Positions 34,351 through 46,186 of a stretch of 64,000 nt of DNA are shown piece by piece (positions within the stretch are counted from its first letter, which is position 1; each line of letters starts with the position of its first letter). The position numbers and the translations under genes are program-made. The notes under the pieces are model-generated. The model made no database searches and was not told where the DNA came from. It saw only the letters and a program-made list of their open reading frames with translations. Source of the stretch: Agrocybe praecox (Eukaryota > Basidiomycota > Agaricomycetes > Agaricales > Agrocybaceae); the NCBI GenBank assembly GCA_964017145.1, contig OZ024841.1:4588001-4652000 (forward strand). Reading direction: 5' to 3'.

Positions 34351-35377
34351 TTAACCCAGATGATAAAAAATGTTGGCTGCTAGTGCGTGAGTATGGAGAT
34401 AATATTTATAATTACCCAAGGAACCGGTAAAGTCCGGTGTTGTTTTCAAAATTTCGTTGTCTGCGAAGTCGTCGTCCTGATTGTTGATATCTGTCAACGG
34501 CAATGTAGTGCTATTAGTATAGAACCAGGTAACATTATAAGATATAATACTCACCGTTAGTTCTACAGGTGAAAAAAAACCAATTGAGCCATGACGAGAG
34601 CTAGCGCCGGGTTCGTAAATATCAAAGAATTTCTCCAATGTAGTAGCGTAGTTCAGTCCGCATAATAACAAAAAAATGTCGCTCTAGAGAATGTAGGCCA
34701 GTTATATCTCATGATGCTATGTTGGGCAGCACGATGGTCGGAGCGGAAGGATTGTTTTTCTGGATAAGGATTGATGTTTCTTTGAGGGATTTCTCAATGC
34801 TTTTGGCAGCTGCTTCCCACCGGTGCTGACGTGACTTCTTCAGCTCAAACTTCTTGAATTCTGTTTTTTTTTTTTTTTTTTTTTTTTCATGTATTATTTG
34901 AAGGTGGTGAGCAGCTTCCTTTGGCTTCATCTTCGGTATACTAACTGGTGTTGGTACGTCCAATGATGGACCGGTGGCGGCAATGACTTTGCTAAGCATA
35001 TTTAGACCCTATGATCACAGATCTTTCCGACTTGACCACAGTACCAGACTGATCACCTTCTCTCGTTTTTAACATTTGGGAGATAGTGTTCCTGTTTGTC
35101 TTGTTATCGAGAAGTCGGCTAGACGTAAGGTTACTGGTCACTGGTAGCGCCGACGTAGTAGCATATTTTTGAATATCTGGTACTACACCTGGGTTTGAAA
35201 TGTTGACGCCTTGCAAGTTTTCAATTTCGGTCGCTTTTTTTCCTTGTCAGTACTATATCCGTCGTCGTATTTGACTTGATGTCTCTCTCGCTCTCTCGAC
35301 ACATTCAAACGCGTAGTCGACAGGAAAGACCTAGAAATTGGAAGAGAGCGAACATGTATTCTGCGGAAATAAAGCAA
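34351..35377 (-). pseudogene. unknown gene with frame breaks at homopolymers
   Basis: Minus-strand blocks: SRERERHQVKYDDGYSTDKE (about 35290-35230), then after a one-base shift at an A7 run NLQGVNISNPGVVPDIQKYA (about 35225-35165) and NRNTISQMLKTREGDQ, a second frame change, MLSKVIAATGPSLD and PKMKPKEAAHHLQIIHE, then a 24-base A run encoding lysines, then KKFELKKSRQHRWEAAAKSI. The blocks read as one lysine-rich protein broken by two shifts. Either it is a pseudogene or the homopolymers are assembly errors. No family recognised. Confidence 0.35.
34864..34887 (+). repeat. homopolymer of 24 T
   Basis: A run of 24 T, read as a poly-lysine stretch on the minus strand within the 34.35-35.38 kb frame. 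Such a run is unstable and a likely site of sequencing error. Confidence 0.95.
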
Positions 35378-37309
35378 GTATCAGTATAGAATATGTACCA
35401 GCTTTCATTACTCACGGTAAACTCGTTAAAAGGTCGGCAGTTTTGCGTTGTACGACGTCACGCTGCGTTTCAGAGAAGTCTGCTTCGTCGAGCGAGCATG
35501 CGTTTGAGATCACTCGAATCCTCATCAGTACGTAGTACCCGCAAGACTACCGTGAGGCATCCATTCGGCACTGAAACGATGACGGTTTCTCAACGATGCG
35601 CTTCCAATTTCCCGAATTCTACTCTACTCGATCTCTTCCAAATGCCGCGCGCATGTGATCTATAATATCGAGAAGCAGCCAAACGTTGATGTTGCCTTTT
35701 AGTGCATATCTTATCTCGTTCTGTAGCATTATAGGCTTATAATCTCTGCCCATGAGCTGGACCCAAGTTCTGGAATACTGTCAAAAATATCCATCTTCGA
35801 CGTCTATTATCCTGTTTTTTTTTTTTTCACTCCAACTCGCTGCGATAACGCGCCGTGTCAATCATACACTAGCATTCTATCCAGTTCGTCTCAAGTTTCA
35901 TTCAACTCAATACGTACTTAAATTACATATGCGAAATTAGGTGGCCTTAATCTGTACATATTTGCGATTACGAGCTTGGGGATCGCTATGGAGGATTTCC
36001 ATTAGAGAAGTGCGGGTGTGTTCTCCAAGTGTTCTCTGGAGTACGCAAGTCGGTTATTATTTCTAGCGAGACATAGCCCTCCGTCGCGATTGAGTACATG
36101 CCAAATTCCAATCCCGAGCCCTTCTAAACTTGTTTTTGTGTACGCCTACAGCGTACGCATATTTTACAGTCTTTATAATTTTCATTCACTTGCTTGACTG
36201 GCCTAATCTGGTTTCATCCCAAACCTGAAACTCGAACACATGCACACCTTCGTTATTGTCAAGAAGTGGTCAAGTTCAAAATAATAAAAATGTATGTTTG
36301 AAATAGCTAGGTAAAAAGGGCCGGAAAAGGGAAAATCTAAATGCAGGTTTAGAAAAAGTTCGTTCGTTCGTGCGTGTTGTTAATGTTCTCTCGTATGATG
36401 CAGGCGAAAAGGAAAAAGTAAGATATAACGTGAAAAAGGAAGAAAGGCGAAGTGAAGACGAAGATGCATGAATGGGTATCTATCATCCAGGCAGAATGGC
36501 GGATGGATCATGCACATGCAGGTATATGGACGGAATAAAAAATGAGATTGCGATAAGAAATTGAGTTTTTGTTGTTGATGTCAGAAAAATACAGTGTGAT
36601 AAAAAGAAAGGAAGAAAAAGAAAATAAGAAAGCTGGCACAGCAAGGAGAAAGAAGCTGCGAGGGGTCATGAAATGTCGGCGGTGAGATACGAATGCGATG
36701 CAAATGCGATAAGAGAGATGAGAAAATAAACGAAAGAAATTCGGAACCCAATCGAGCCGATGTCAATGGGAAGAGAAAACCAAACCCAAAAAGGTATCCA
36801 ACGGAACGAAACACAAACGCACCATCTAGAGCATGGTTGATGACGGCACAGCGCATGGCGTGGATGGAATGCACCACATTCAGCAACCTTCAACATCCCT
36901 TCAACGCCGCAACCTTATCCTCCAAGCCCCTGATCGTCGTCTGCGCAGTCGAATGCTGGGTAGGGTTGACTAGACCATAGGATATCGACATGGATAGAGC
37001 CAGGTAAGGTAGCGATGAATCACAATGAAAATGAAGATGTTGAGTACGCAGACAGCGGGTGGTGCAAGAATAACAGCCAAACCCAATCGCAGTCGTGAAC
37101 GATATGTCTTTTACCACCATCCCGGCGGCCCGGCTTCATACCGTGACATAATTTAGTCCAAATTCGGAACTCTAAAAGGTGTTTTTCCACTTATCGAGTT
37201 GGTCGTTGTCCACGCTTCTCCCCCTACTACCTCTGCTTTTTTCTTCTATCTCCCTACTTTCCCTCCTTCATTCCAAGCTATAAAGACTCCCCAACGAACG
37301 CCAAATGTC
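35378..37309. other. no supported gene apart from repeat A
   Basis: Short frames only. A minus-strand frame around 36890-37120 has a short coiled-coil-like stretch (TTIRGLEDKVAALKG) but no consistent gene around it. Confidence 0.45.
36076..36395 (-). repeat. dispersed repeat A, right copy (inverted)
   Basis: Inverted partner of 5283-5780. It is uninterrupted where the left copy carries about 165 extra bp. It ends near a TTCG microsatellite-like run (GTTCGTTCGTTCG) matching a CACG/CGAACG-rich start in the other copy. Confidence 0.75.
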
Positions 37310-37800
37310 TCGCACACGCCAGCTCTCACACAAAAATCCAACAGCGCACACTATGCCAAGGAGAAAGAAGCCGCAGGTGATGTGTACGAGTTACGATCCC
37401 GATAGCTTCGCAGGCAAATACGCGGATTTCCCACATGCAGATGGGGATGATGGAGGCCACACAGCGGAGAGGAGGTAGACTGAGCTGTGTTTATTATTTT
37501 TGATAGGATTGGGACTGGGTAGGTTTGTCGAGTTATGGGAGGGACGTGGGCGTCTCAGCGTGGATTTTTGGGTGCGATCGGGTTGAAATTCGGTGGTCCG
37601 TGGTGTTAAACGTCTTCCGGCTCTTCCGGCTCTCTAACCACCCTTTTCTTGCAGTGTATTCGCCACCTACGCGGAAGTGTTGGTTTATCGTTGTACGTCC
37701 TTGTCCCTCTCCTCCTCCCACCCCTACTAACCCTCCACTCAGCTTCATGTGGCTCATCGGCGCCGTCAGCGGTCCAGGCGAAAAAGTCGAACCTATCGTT
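37310..37800 (+). pseudogene. LAT/APC-type amino-acid permease, N-terminal part, decayed
   Basis: Blocks: AHYAKEKEAAGDVYE; then in the next frame SYDPDSFAGKYADFPHADG and DDGGHTAE; then GRFVELWEGRGRLSVDFWVR (about 37510-37575); then FATYAEVLVY; GSVGLSL, a 49-bp intron, and FMWLIGAVSG (about 37745-37775). The last two are the end of transmembrane helix 1 and helix 2 of APC-superfamily (LAT/YAT-type) permeases, which move amino acids across membranes. Frameshifts, stops after the acidic block and loss of everything after helix 2 show it is dead. A related copy lies inverted at 39.7-40.65 kb. Confidence 0.6.
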
Positions 37801-37853
37801 TTCCTCGTTCCCCACACTGGCACCTCCCTCTGCACAAAATGCACACTGCAGTC

Positions 37854-38551
37854 ATGCAAGCCTCCATCCTCAGACACTCTTTTTCTCACCAGGCTCTCGT
37901 TCAGCAGCGCTCTGTGGGTTCGAAGCGCCTCATGTTCTCGTCAACGGAGGGGACACAGAAGAAGGCACAGAATGCCCTCGCCGCTGCCCAGAATAATGCT
38001 GGAAAGTTCCTGGACGGTGTCAAAAATTTCCTTGAACCTCGCGGAGACTAGGCCGGGCAGTTCTTGGGAAGTAAGTGCCATATCTTGATCCACTTCATTT
38101 CAGCATTGCTGGATACACACGACGTGAATTTGTCGGTTGTTCTCGTCGCATTCTTCTATCTTTTCAGAGGCCTAAAATACAAATTATAGCAGCTGATAGA
38201 CGTTGATTTCGTTTCCCAGCGTATAAGCAGCATCTACTTTACAACTTTAATGTGACTAAGGAAGTATTCAAGCACATACATGTCAAGGAGGGACTTCGAT
38301 CACCCACACTCGACGCTGTCAAGAGCGCATACAGCTCCCTATGGACACAAACCACTTTCCCACCCCTCGTAGGAAACCTCGTTAAAAGCGGAGAACTTGT
38401 CAGTATTTACGGATTGCAGGCATATGATATTTTTGAGGTGTGTTGCTGTAATGTTTTCCTTACCATCCCGTAAAGCTAATCAACCCTCGTTACCCCAGAT
38501 TGGAGAAATTCTCGGCAGAGACGTCACTCTCTTGGCTACCAGCTTGATTAG
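37854..38551 (+). pseudogene. ATP20: mitochondrial ATP synthase subunit g, decayed
   Basis: Exon 1 (37854-38070) reads MQASILRHSFSHQA, KKAQNALAAAQNNAGKFLDG and VKNFLEP; intron 38071-38219; exon 2 (38220-38437) reads YKQHLLYNFNVTKEVFKHI, VKEGLRSPTLDAVKSAYSSL and LVKSGELVSIYGLQAYDIFE; intron 38438-38498; exon 3 reads IGEILGR. Subunit g is a small inner-membrane protein needed for dimerisation of F1Fo ATP synthase; the single membrane helix near the C-terminus is present. Two lesions: an in-frame TAG at 38049-38051 in exon 1, and a 2-bp GA gain at about 38518-38521 that shifts the last codons (frame-corrected they would read RRHSLGYQLD and stop at 38551). Splice sites are intact, so decay is recent. 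Confidence 0.85.
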
Positions 38552-39719
38552 ATGTTTCCTTCCACCCAACACGTATTTTACATGTAATGCGCCCTTTAGA
38601 TTTCGCCACTTAACACCTGCAATTTGAAACCGACGTTACCCACTACGCCTCCCGCTCCGCTGAGCCTGATTGGGTTTCCCCAAGTTTGGCTTGAATTTCC
38701 CAGCTGACAGTTTTCTGACGATCGTCACCCATATAGCCTTCGCAAGTTTTATATGCAGAAAGCGTATCTGCGCACATATTCGTTCTTGACTTACACATCC
38801 ACACGCTCTGGAAAAATTTCGCCGTTGGATCGTCACGGTCATGCTGCATGCACCCAAGGCGTCATGGCACTTCTAGGATCAAGATGGCAAAATGACACCC
38901 ATAGATGACTGCAGGTTTCTTATTTACGATAGTTACTCATCCACTCTCATTTCTCAGTCCTGTTTAGAAACGAAAGGCTTTGGCACAATAGTAGCGCAGT
39001 TGCAGACCCGCTGTCCAACCTTCACCGAGGTCGATTCCGTTCCTGGATGTCAATTACTTCAGACCTCACCTTCTGTTTCATACGCTGCACTAGTTATTCC
39101 TTTCTTTTCCCTATTTTACTACCCCTCTTTACCTTGACTGGCCTGCGATATCAAATTTAGGCCTATAATCGCTTCCACATCGTCGCCGAACATCTTGTTC
39201 AGTCTGAAACTTAGGCTACACGTACCCAAGCTTCCCCTCCTCCTTCCAGGATGCTTTTAAATATCTTAGATCCTCTCGCTGTATTGCTAGTTTCCTTTCT
39301 TTCTCCCCGCATTTTTCAAAATTTCTACATCACGTGATCCGTAAAATATGTATGGACTTCCAATTTTGTTCTTCCAGAACTCCGGAATTTCACTAACCGG
39401 GTCACTGAATCCGGAAAGGTACGCTGAAAGAGTTTTTTCGTCGTTTTTAGTGTGTCGAGTGTGTGCACATAGTGCAGCCGCGCCGTTCATGCTCGTGCTC
39501 GTAGTGGTAATGATCTTGCTGAGGCACAACGAGAAGCGGCTGGGAAGAAGGACGTGGGCGTGTCATTACGAAGACGGGGGTTAGGACGCGAGTGTTATAG
39601 CGTTGAAGGATTATATAACACGGCAAGAAAAGGAAGGGGAGGTGGGTGGTATCATCGATACTTTGATAGATGGACGGTGGCCGATAGTAAATGGCGATGA
39701 ATCAGTGAAGGGAGCATCC
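38552..39719. other. no gene apart from repeat B copy 2
   Basis: Short frames without motifs; repeat B occupies 39088-39376. Confidence 0.45.
39088..39376 (+). repeat. dispersed repeat B, copy 2
   Basis: Second copy of the repeat at 20588-20873, same orientation, about 75-80 percent identical by eye. It lies about 540 bp downstream of the ATP20 relic, so both copies sit behind decayed housekeeping genes. Confidence 0.75.
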
Positions 39720-40650
39720 CACTCATACATCCTTCTTCCCAAATGCAGTCACATAAACCGCTCCGAGCCCATACACTGCCCATTCCCCAACCGCATGTGT
39801 CCAATACGGGAGGCTCACATACAGTTCGGCCCTCCGGGGGTCTCAGGAGGGGACAACGGATAGGAAGAAACCAGTGGCACCAAAGAACGCCGCTGCCCAA
39901 TGCTAGCCAAAGAAGAGAGGGGCCTCGGACCTGGGAACGTTCGGCTCTGCTGACACCATCACAGCGGCAATCGCCAGAGGACCCGCAATACGAACTGTAC
40001 GCTCCGGGTTCTTGACCTCAGCGAGTGCACAACTGACATTGGAGAAGCCGGTGTACAACCAAATAACCTATATGCGTGCGTGATCAGCAAACGTCGACTA
40101 GAAGACGGGTAAAAGAAACGAAAGGCGAAACCCCGAAACTCACACTATATAAATACAAGGAAAACGAACGCACACTCCCATAGGATTATAGCACCAATGA
40201 TCCATATGAAGCTGAAGGAGGGTTAGTAGGAGTGAACGTACAGCGACACTCAGCTTGGGGTGGCGAATACACTGGGGGAAGAGGGTGGTTAGCATCGAAG
40301 AGAAAAGTGGAATGAAAGGTGGGGAAAAAATTGAGGCCATAAGAGATCATTGTGAGGGAAGCAACGGGCAGGACCACCCTCACCAACGCCACCCTCACGC
40401 AGGACATCTGCGCCGTATTCGTCTGCGGAGTCATCTGGGTCGGACTCCTACACATCATCCGTAGCGTCTTTCTCCTTGGCGTAGTGCGCGCCTTCAGATT
40501 TGTGGGTGAGGGAGGTGGCGTGTGCGAGGGATTTTTCGTTAGGGAGTTCATAGTATGTAGGTTGGGTGGTGGATAGGTTGAGGAGCAGCGTAGGGAAAGT
40601 AGATATGGGCAAAGAAGGCAGGAAGAGGCGGTACACCACCAAAATGTGCA
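39720..40650 (-). pseudogene. LAT/APC-type amino-acid permease, second decayed copy
   Basis: Reading the minus strand: SLAHATSLTHKSEGAHYAKE and DATDDVYDSDD (N-terminal tail, about 40550-40460), a decayed stretch, then FATP (about 40260), an intron of about 31 bp and FIWIIGAI (helix 2, about 40200). About 120 bp later, after an acceptor, VIWLYTGFSNVSCALAEVKN and PERTVRIAGPLAIAAV (about 40065-39975), the conserved helix 6-7 region of APC permeases. LPYWTHAVGEWAVYGLGAVY (about 39820) may be a C-terminal helix. Helices 3-5 and most of the C-terminal half are deleted. The tail peptide AHYAKEK is shared with the copy at 37.3 kb. Confidence 0.7.
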
Positions 40651-41782
40651 CTACGCTACCCGAAGGCGAATGGATGGAAGGAGGTAGGGTGGTTGATGTT
40701 TCTGGCTGGGGAGTCTGTTAGGGAGGACATTGTGCCGTTAGTTGTCGCTGGGTAGGTTGCTGTATCGGTCCCACAAGTCCATACTTATCCCGATTCCCAG
40801 GCCACCTGGTTCTGGTTCTGCGCACACCCACCCATCGCACGTCATTTTACAGTCGAAATGAGTAAGGAGCCGAATGGATCAGAAAGAGAGAAACTGGTTG
40901 ATAGAGGATGTAGCGGAAGCGCGATTGCAGGGACGTCGCAGGGGTGGAGGGGCCGTATGAGAGGATATGAGAAAGGACGTACGGACATCGTGCACGAAAT
41001 TCGCTACGGGGTCCAGAACGATGCAGCCGCTGCAGTGGTACGGCGAGTGCAGGTGAAGCGTGAACGGTACCTGAACGGCGGTCAGGGAATGATGCATGAT
41101 GGTTGGGCCAGACCGACGCGGGCAGGAAGGGTGGGGTTCAAACGTTCAAGAGGGGCTGGGTACGTGCATAGCAAGCAGTACGGACAGCGCGCGTCTGTGC
41201 AAGCAGGGAGAGTGAGTGCTGGGTAGGTGGCTGAGCGCCTACGAGCAGGGGGAGGTCCAAGTGGGAGGATAGGGAACGGGCCATATCCATTCATTTTGTC
41301 GCATACGGAAAGCAACTGTCGCGCTTCGATGACCTCCGTCAACACTGCCATCGCTGTGCGATATTATTCTGATCCAAGCGCGATGGCTGGTGGGCGTTGT
41401 GAACGTGTGTCGGTTACCTCGCTACACATGACAGAAGCAATTCCCTGAAATTTATGGATATGTATGTGATTGCTCGAGATAGATATTACTTGATTACGAA
41501 CCGTTCAAAAATCATGGAGATACGCAAAAGCACGTTAGACGTGTACCGGGGTGCCCACACTGGGCGGTGGGCTTGGAAGCATTAAGGGGAATTTTTTTAC
41601 CTTGGACGGGAATCGTGCACAGCGCTGCGTGGACCGACCGGCCGGCGTTACTTCACAGCCATTGGATCGTGACCAACTGCGCCATACAGGCAATTTTAAG
41701 ACATTGGAGTGCTCAGTACACATCTTGCTATGAGCAGCTGTCTCATTAGTGGTGTAATCACCTCTGGCAAATACTCTGTATT
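40651..41782. other. upstream region of the recombinase gene; no supported gene
   Basis: A GC-richer stretch with an open plus-strand frame at 40858-41226 (Arg/Gly-rich, no motif). If the recombinase lies on a mobile element, this would be its 5' flank. No clear TATA or inverted repeat seen. Confidence 0.4.
40847..40860 (+). repeat. 14-bp direct repeat left of the recombinase gene
   Basis: TTACAGTCGAAATG occurs here and again at 46187-46200, 5340 bp apart, in the same orientation, bracketing the recombinase gene. Tyrosine-recombinase elements can be bounded by short direct repeats. Chance 14-base repeats are expected a few times in 64 kb, so this is only suggestive. Confidence 0.35.
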
Positions 41783-44700
41783 TTGGCTGATGATTGGCTA
41801 GTGTCTTCATATTACTGCAGAAAAGATAATAAGCCCAGGCATGGGGATTTTATAGGGAAAGAAACTAAGTATGTGCTGGGTAGCCAGCCATTGTCCGGGC
41901 CCGTCGCCCGGCAGTCAAACATAGACCCACTAGTCACGAATCACGAAAGCTTCAGACACTTCCCATACCTGTTACTGCCAAATAACTCTCCAATCTCCAA
42001 CCACAGGAGTGAGGCAAGCTCGGCAGTTCATGAAATGGGGTACTCGAATTTTCTCGCATTGTCGGCGGACGAGATCGCTAAAGAGTCACAGTCGCTCATC
42101 GTGGTGGCTTCACTGGGGAGCGATGGTCAGGCAAAGCTCATGTGCGTAGATTCTAAAGTAAATCATCGTACAGGGAATTACTCATTTTGTGCTTTAGATA
42201 CAAAGCTGGCGAGGAGTTTCTGACCGGTGATCGGCTGGATGTTGCATGGAAGACATTCGGTGCTTTCTTCAAGGATATGGAGCAGGGGACCCAAGGGACG
42301 ACAGGAGGGGAAGAAAACATCACCAATACTGGGGGGATTGAGCTAACAGAGGAAGATGCAGATGCTTATTATCAGGTAGAAATGGACGATCCATTGGAAC
42401 AGTTGGACGATGATTCGGTGGAAGGAAACAGGGAGAAGGAGAAAATCCTGATCGAGGAAATCCTGATCGAGGCCAGCAGTTTGTTGAAAAATACCAGTGA
42501 CGATGGTGAGTCTTTCGCTGGTGTTGAATAAATAGTGTGCTATCGATTTGGATCGTTCCCAGCTAACCCGTGCTGTAACTCTGCTAGTCAAGGCCGATAC
42601 AACACTGGCACCACTGGAGAATCTCCTTGAGCAGCTAAAGTTAGAGACAGACTCAGAGGAGCCTACAATAGGTTCGTTTTGGCTTATTAGATCTGGGTAT
42701 CTTTTTAACCCAGTTCTGCCAATGTTTGTAGACACAGATGAAACATCCCAGTTTAAGAAAGAGCTGGAGAAACGGCAGGATCAGGAAGATAAACATATGG
42801 CCAAAAAGGTCAAAGCTTTCACCGCGTCGCCAGAAGTGGTGACGACTCTAGTGCTGCAGGAGGCAGGGCTGTGGTACAACCTTGATGCGGAAATATTAAT
42901 CTGCGTCCAATGCAACACTGGCATTGTCTTTAATGACACATCCCTTAGAAACCATTTCTCTGGTGCTCGGAACATACATCCAGGTCGTGAGATAAATGAC
43001 TGGAAGCCACGGAGGATAAAACAATATATGGGTGAAGTCATAGAATCATTGCGAAAATTAGATGAGATGGAGGGCAGGGAACCTGTCATTCGGAGTCATC
43101 AAGATGAGTTCACGGCCTTCAAACCAGTGAATGGCAAACCAATTTTTGGCATCCCTATTGTGGAGGGCTTTTACTGCAAAAAGACGATTTGTACTGCAGC
43201 GTGGCGGTGGACATCGGAAGATCGACACCCATGTATGGCGAAGGGGGGACAAAAGATCGCAGATACGAGACGCGATGGTCATGTCCAATCACTATCATCC
43301 ACTAAAAAGATTTATTTCAGAGTCATTCCTGACAAGCGCGACAGCAAGTGGCATGATATTTCAGTCGGTGAAGCCACCTCCAGTAGATCTGCCGACTCAA
43401 AGCAGGGGGAGGCAACTCATGCCCCCTCTGCAGAAAGCCAGAAGAGTTTTTTGCATCATCTTCGCGCTCAAGTGGATACGACTATGGAATCAATTTTCAA
43501 ACAGGATCAGTCCACTCTCAATCCTGTTTTCGAACACACTGGAGTTGATGGGTGGCTGGACCGCTTTCCAGACAGGAGTGCAATAGCATCCATTATGCCG
43601 CCAGTGCCGCACCTTACAGCCCCCTCGACAGACAAACGCTATAAAGTATTGAGAGAAGTTGTGCTATGGATGTTTGCCAAGGACATGGGTATATTAGCAG
43701 GGGGGGGAGGGTCTCACCCTGGAATAGGGAGAATTCTGACAAACGGTAATAGGTATGAGAGTAATGCAGTTTGTTATTTTATTTGGACTAATTGAAACCA
43801 CTACACCAGATCGATAGAGACAAGGAAAGAATTCACCCGAGTCAAGAATACAACGACTGCATCGACCTATGCTGCTGTAGAGGCGAACATGATTTGGACA
43901 TTTATTATGTTTTTCGAATCCCAACCATTGCCCCCGGACCCATTATTCATCTTCAATGTGATGCAAAGAGATGCTGTTTATAGAGTAAGGGATGTACTGG
44001 GTTTCAGCATCGAAAATTGGACGTCAACAGACAAGCAGAGGGAAACCGTGGCTGGACCAATCAGGACATTACTGGAAATTCTTTACTTCCCAGAGAGTAT
44101 GCCATTTTCTCACCCCATCGCTGCCCAACCAAATTTACAGTATATTTGTTATGGTACAATCCAACCCAATGGCGACTACCTCTCAATCCATTTGATTCCT
44201 CACCCCTTAGCTGCTCACCAATATGTGATGCGGTTAAAAGGCCTATTCTACCTGTACCATACCATCATATCAGGGAGTTACGATCGGAAAAAGTATAAAT
44301 CAGACTGGATAAGGTGAGCTCCTATTATGTTCATGAAAAGTGCAATCGCCTATCACTCACCGGGATGTCTTATTATTACTGTTACAGTTTCGCAAAGGAC
44401 TGGGTGGACAAATACCTGGTTGATACCTGCTTGTATCCTTTCGATATTCTGAAGCGGATGATACATGGCTTTGGCCGTGTATCTATGGCCACTCCTAGAC
44501 CAGGAGTGGTCAGATGGGATGCTTCCGACAGACTCTCGCTCAATTTATTCGGATATGTTATCAATTTTGAAAGATACTGTCACTGCTTGCACAGGACACT
44601 TCTTGAGGTGGAAGAATTCATGAAGGACAATACCCTTCAAGGAGCTTATGCGAGCATTGAAGATGTGGACAGGGTCCATGGAATAAGCTCCATCAAGGAC

Positions 44701-45993
44701 AATGGCGATGAAACGACTCCAGGCTATGGAATAATATCAGAATCAACTGCCCAAGGACTATCAAACAAGGATTCTGACCTTTGGTTCGAGCGGATTCCTC
44801 CAGGGAAACTTGGGGCCCATTCAAGCCGTGAAAGTATTTTTTCTTGGATACTTGGAAATCATCAGGTGCTTTCCAACCTCTTCGTTCTTATATATGCCAC
44901 CAGCTATGCTGGAAGAGGATCAGAGTTCGAAAAGGCCCGCCCCATCAACATTGGAACACAGTCTCGCCGAAATGTAATATATGACCAAGAGGCCTACACT
45001 GGTGGGATCGACAGTGATTACCACAAGGGCTTTTCTATCACCGGGCTTGCCAAGCATAACCGGCGTTATATGCCCTACTCGGTCTTCAGGCTACTTTACA
45101 TCATGGTACGCATTGTCAGGCCCATAGAGCTGGCATTACTGCTGCATATCTATCCCAATGCTAGCAAGAGTCTCAGTTCCAGTTATGTCGAAGCATATAC
45201 CACAAGGCTGTTTGTTTCCCATGGGCAACCCTGGACCCCTGAAGTGATGAAAAATTCACTGAAAAAATGGTTTGGAGAGAATCTTGGGCTGCCAAACTTT
45301 GGGCTGCATGATTTTCGACACCTAGCTATTGCTCTGCAGGCCAAATTCGTCAATTTAAACATGCCTGAAAACGAATTGGAGAAGATGAACAATCAATTGG
45401 TTGGCCATTCGACCAAGGTTGCTCAGTCACATTATGCAAGGGAGGATTATCTAGGTAGCTGTCCTAAAGTTGAAAGGGAGATGTCTCTCTACCTAGCCCG
45501 ACAGTACCACGAAGTTTTGGGCTTTGCAACTGGCTCCAACGAACCAGATCTGCCATTACTGCGTGAGCTCCGAAAAACATTTAATTCTAATCAAGCGAAA
45601 TCCGAGTCACCAACATCGAAGCCTGCAATGATATCTGGTGTTCATGTACCCAAGGGCCTTAAAGAAGCCTCGAGCAACAGGAAAAAAGCCAAAGCCAAAG
45701 GGACTGGGTCGGTTGGGCCAGAACCAGCTGTCCCACTGCGTCGTAGCACAAGGCAGATAAAGAAGACAGCCATTTATACAGCAGATGCAGGTTCCGAAGA
45801 AGACGAAAATGACAGCGACAGCAACAACGAAGACGAAGACGAAGACGAAGACATGGATGACTTCCAATCTGAGCAAATCCCTGACACAGAGTTTGCTAGT
45901 ACATCCACTGGCATGATGACACGGAAACGTGCCAGGGAAGGAAAGAATGTCAGAGGATCCCGGCAGCAGAAGGCCCATGCAGGGAGGAAGTGA
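41783..45993 (+). CDS. OrsD-finger tyrosine recombinase, 1293 aa, intact
   Basis: Six exons: 41783-42141, 42198-42505, 42588-42671, 42732-43752, 43810-44313, 44388-45993; introns of 56-82 bp, all GT..AG. The joined frame is 3882 bases with no stop and every junction in phase. Residues 300-335 hold a finger C308-x2-C311-x13-H325-x7-H333 after GLWYNLDAEILI; a second region (GFYCKK to HVQSLSSTKK) follows, as in OrsD/DUF3505 fungal proteins. The C-terminal half is a tyrosine recombinase: R935 (GRGSE), K981 (LAKHNR), H1066 and R1069 (HDFRH), H1099 (GHST) and nucleophile candidate Y1108 (SHYARE), in canonical order and spacing. The tail is basic (LRRSTRQIKK), then acidic (DEDEDED), then basic. Such enzymes cut and rejoin DNA through a covalent Tyr link. 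It is the only large unbroken gene here. An alternative intron at 44099-44145 would break the frame. Start could also be Met at 42032. Confidence 0.8.
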
Positions 45994-46186
45994 AGCCAGT
46001 AAATTACGATGAATATCATGGAGGTTAATATTTTCGTCAGATGGTCATCTTCGACCCTTACAACTTCATGTGTTTTGACCGGCAGTGCACAATTCAGTAC
46101 TTGTTGCCATATTCCTATATTTTTATGCAACTCTTTTTTTCTTTCTCTTTGCGTAAAGTATATATAAATTTTTACATTGTTTTAGC

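Noticed and set aside
42548..43586. DUF3435-type Starship captain
   Set aside because: The finger region resembles OrsD/DUF3505, and nothing I recall of DUF3435 fits the N-terminal half; Starships are described from ascomycetes.
44099..44145. Possible 47-bp intron (GTATGCC..ACAG) inside exon 5 of the recombinase gene
   Set aside because: Removing it shifts the frame into stops; reading through keeps 1293 codons open.
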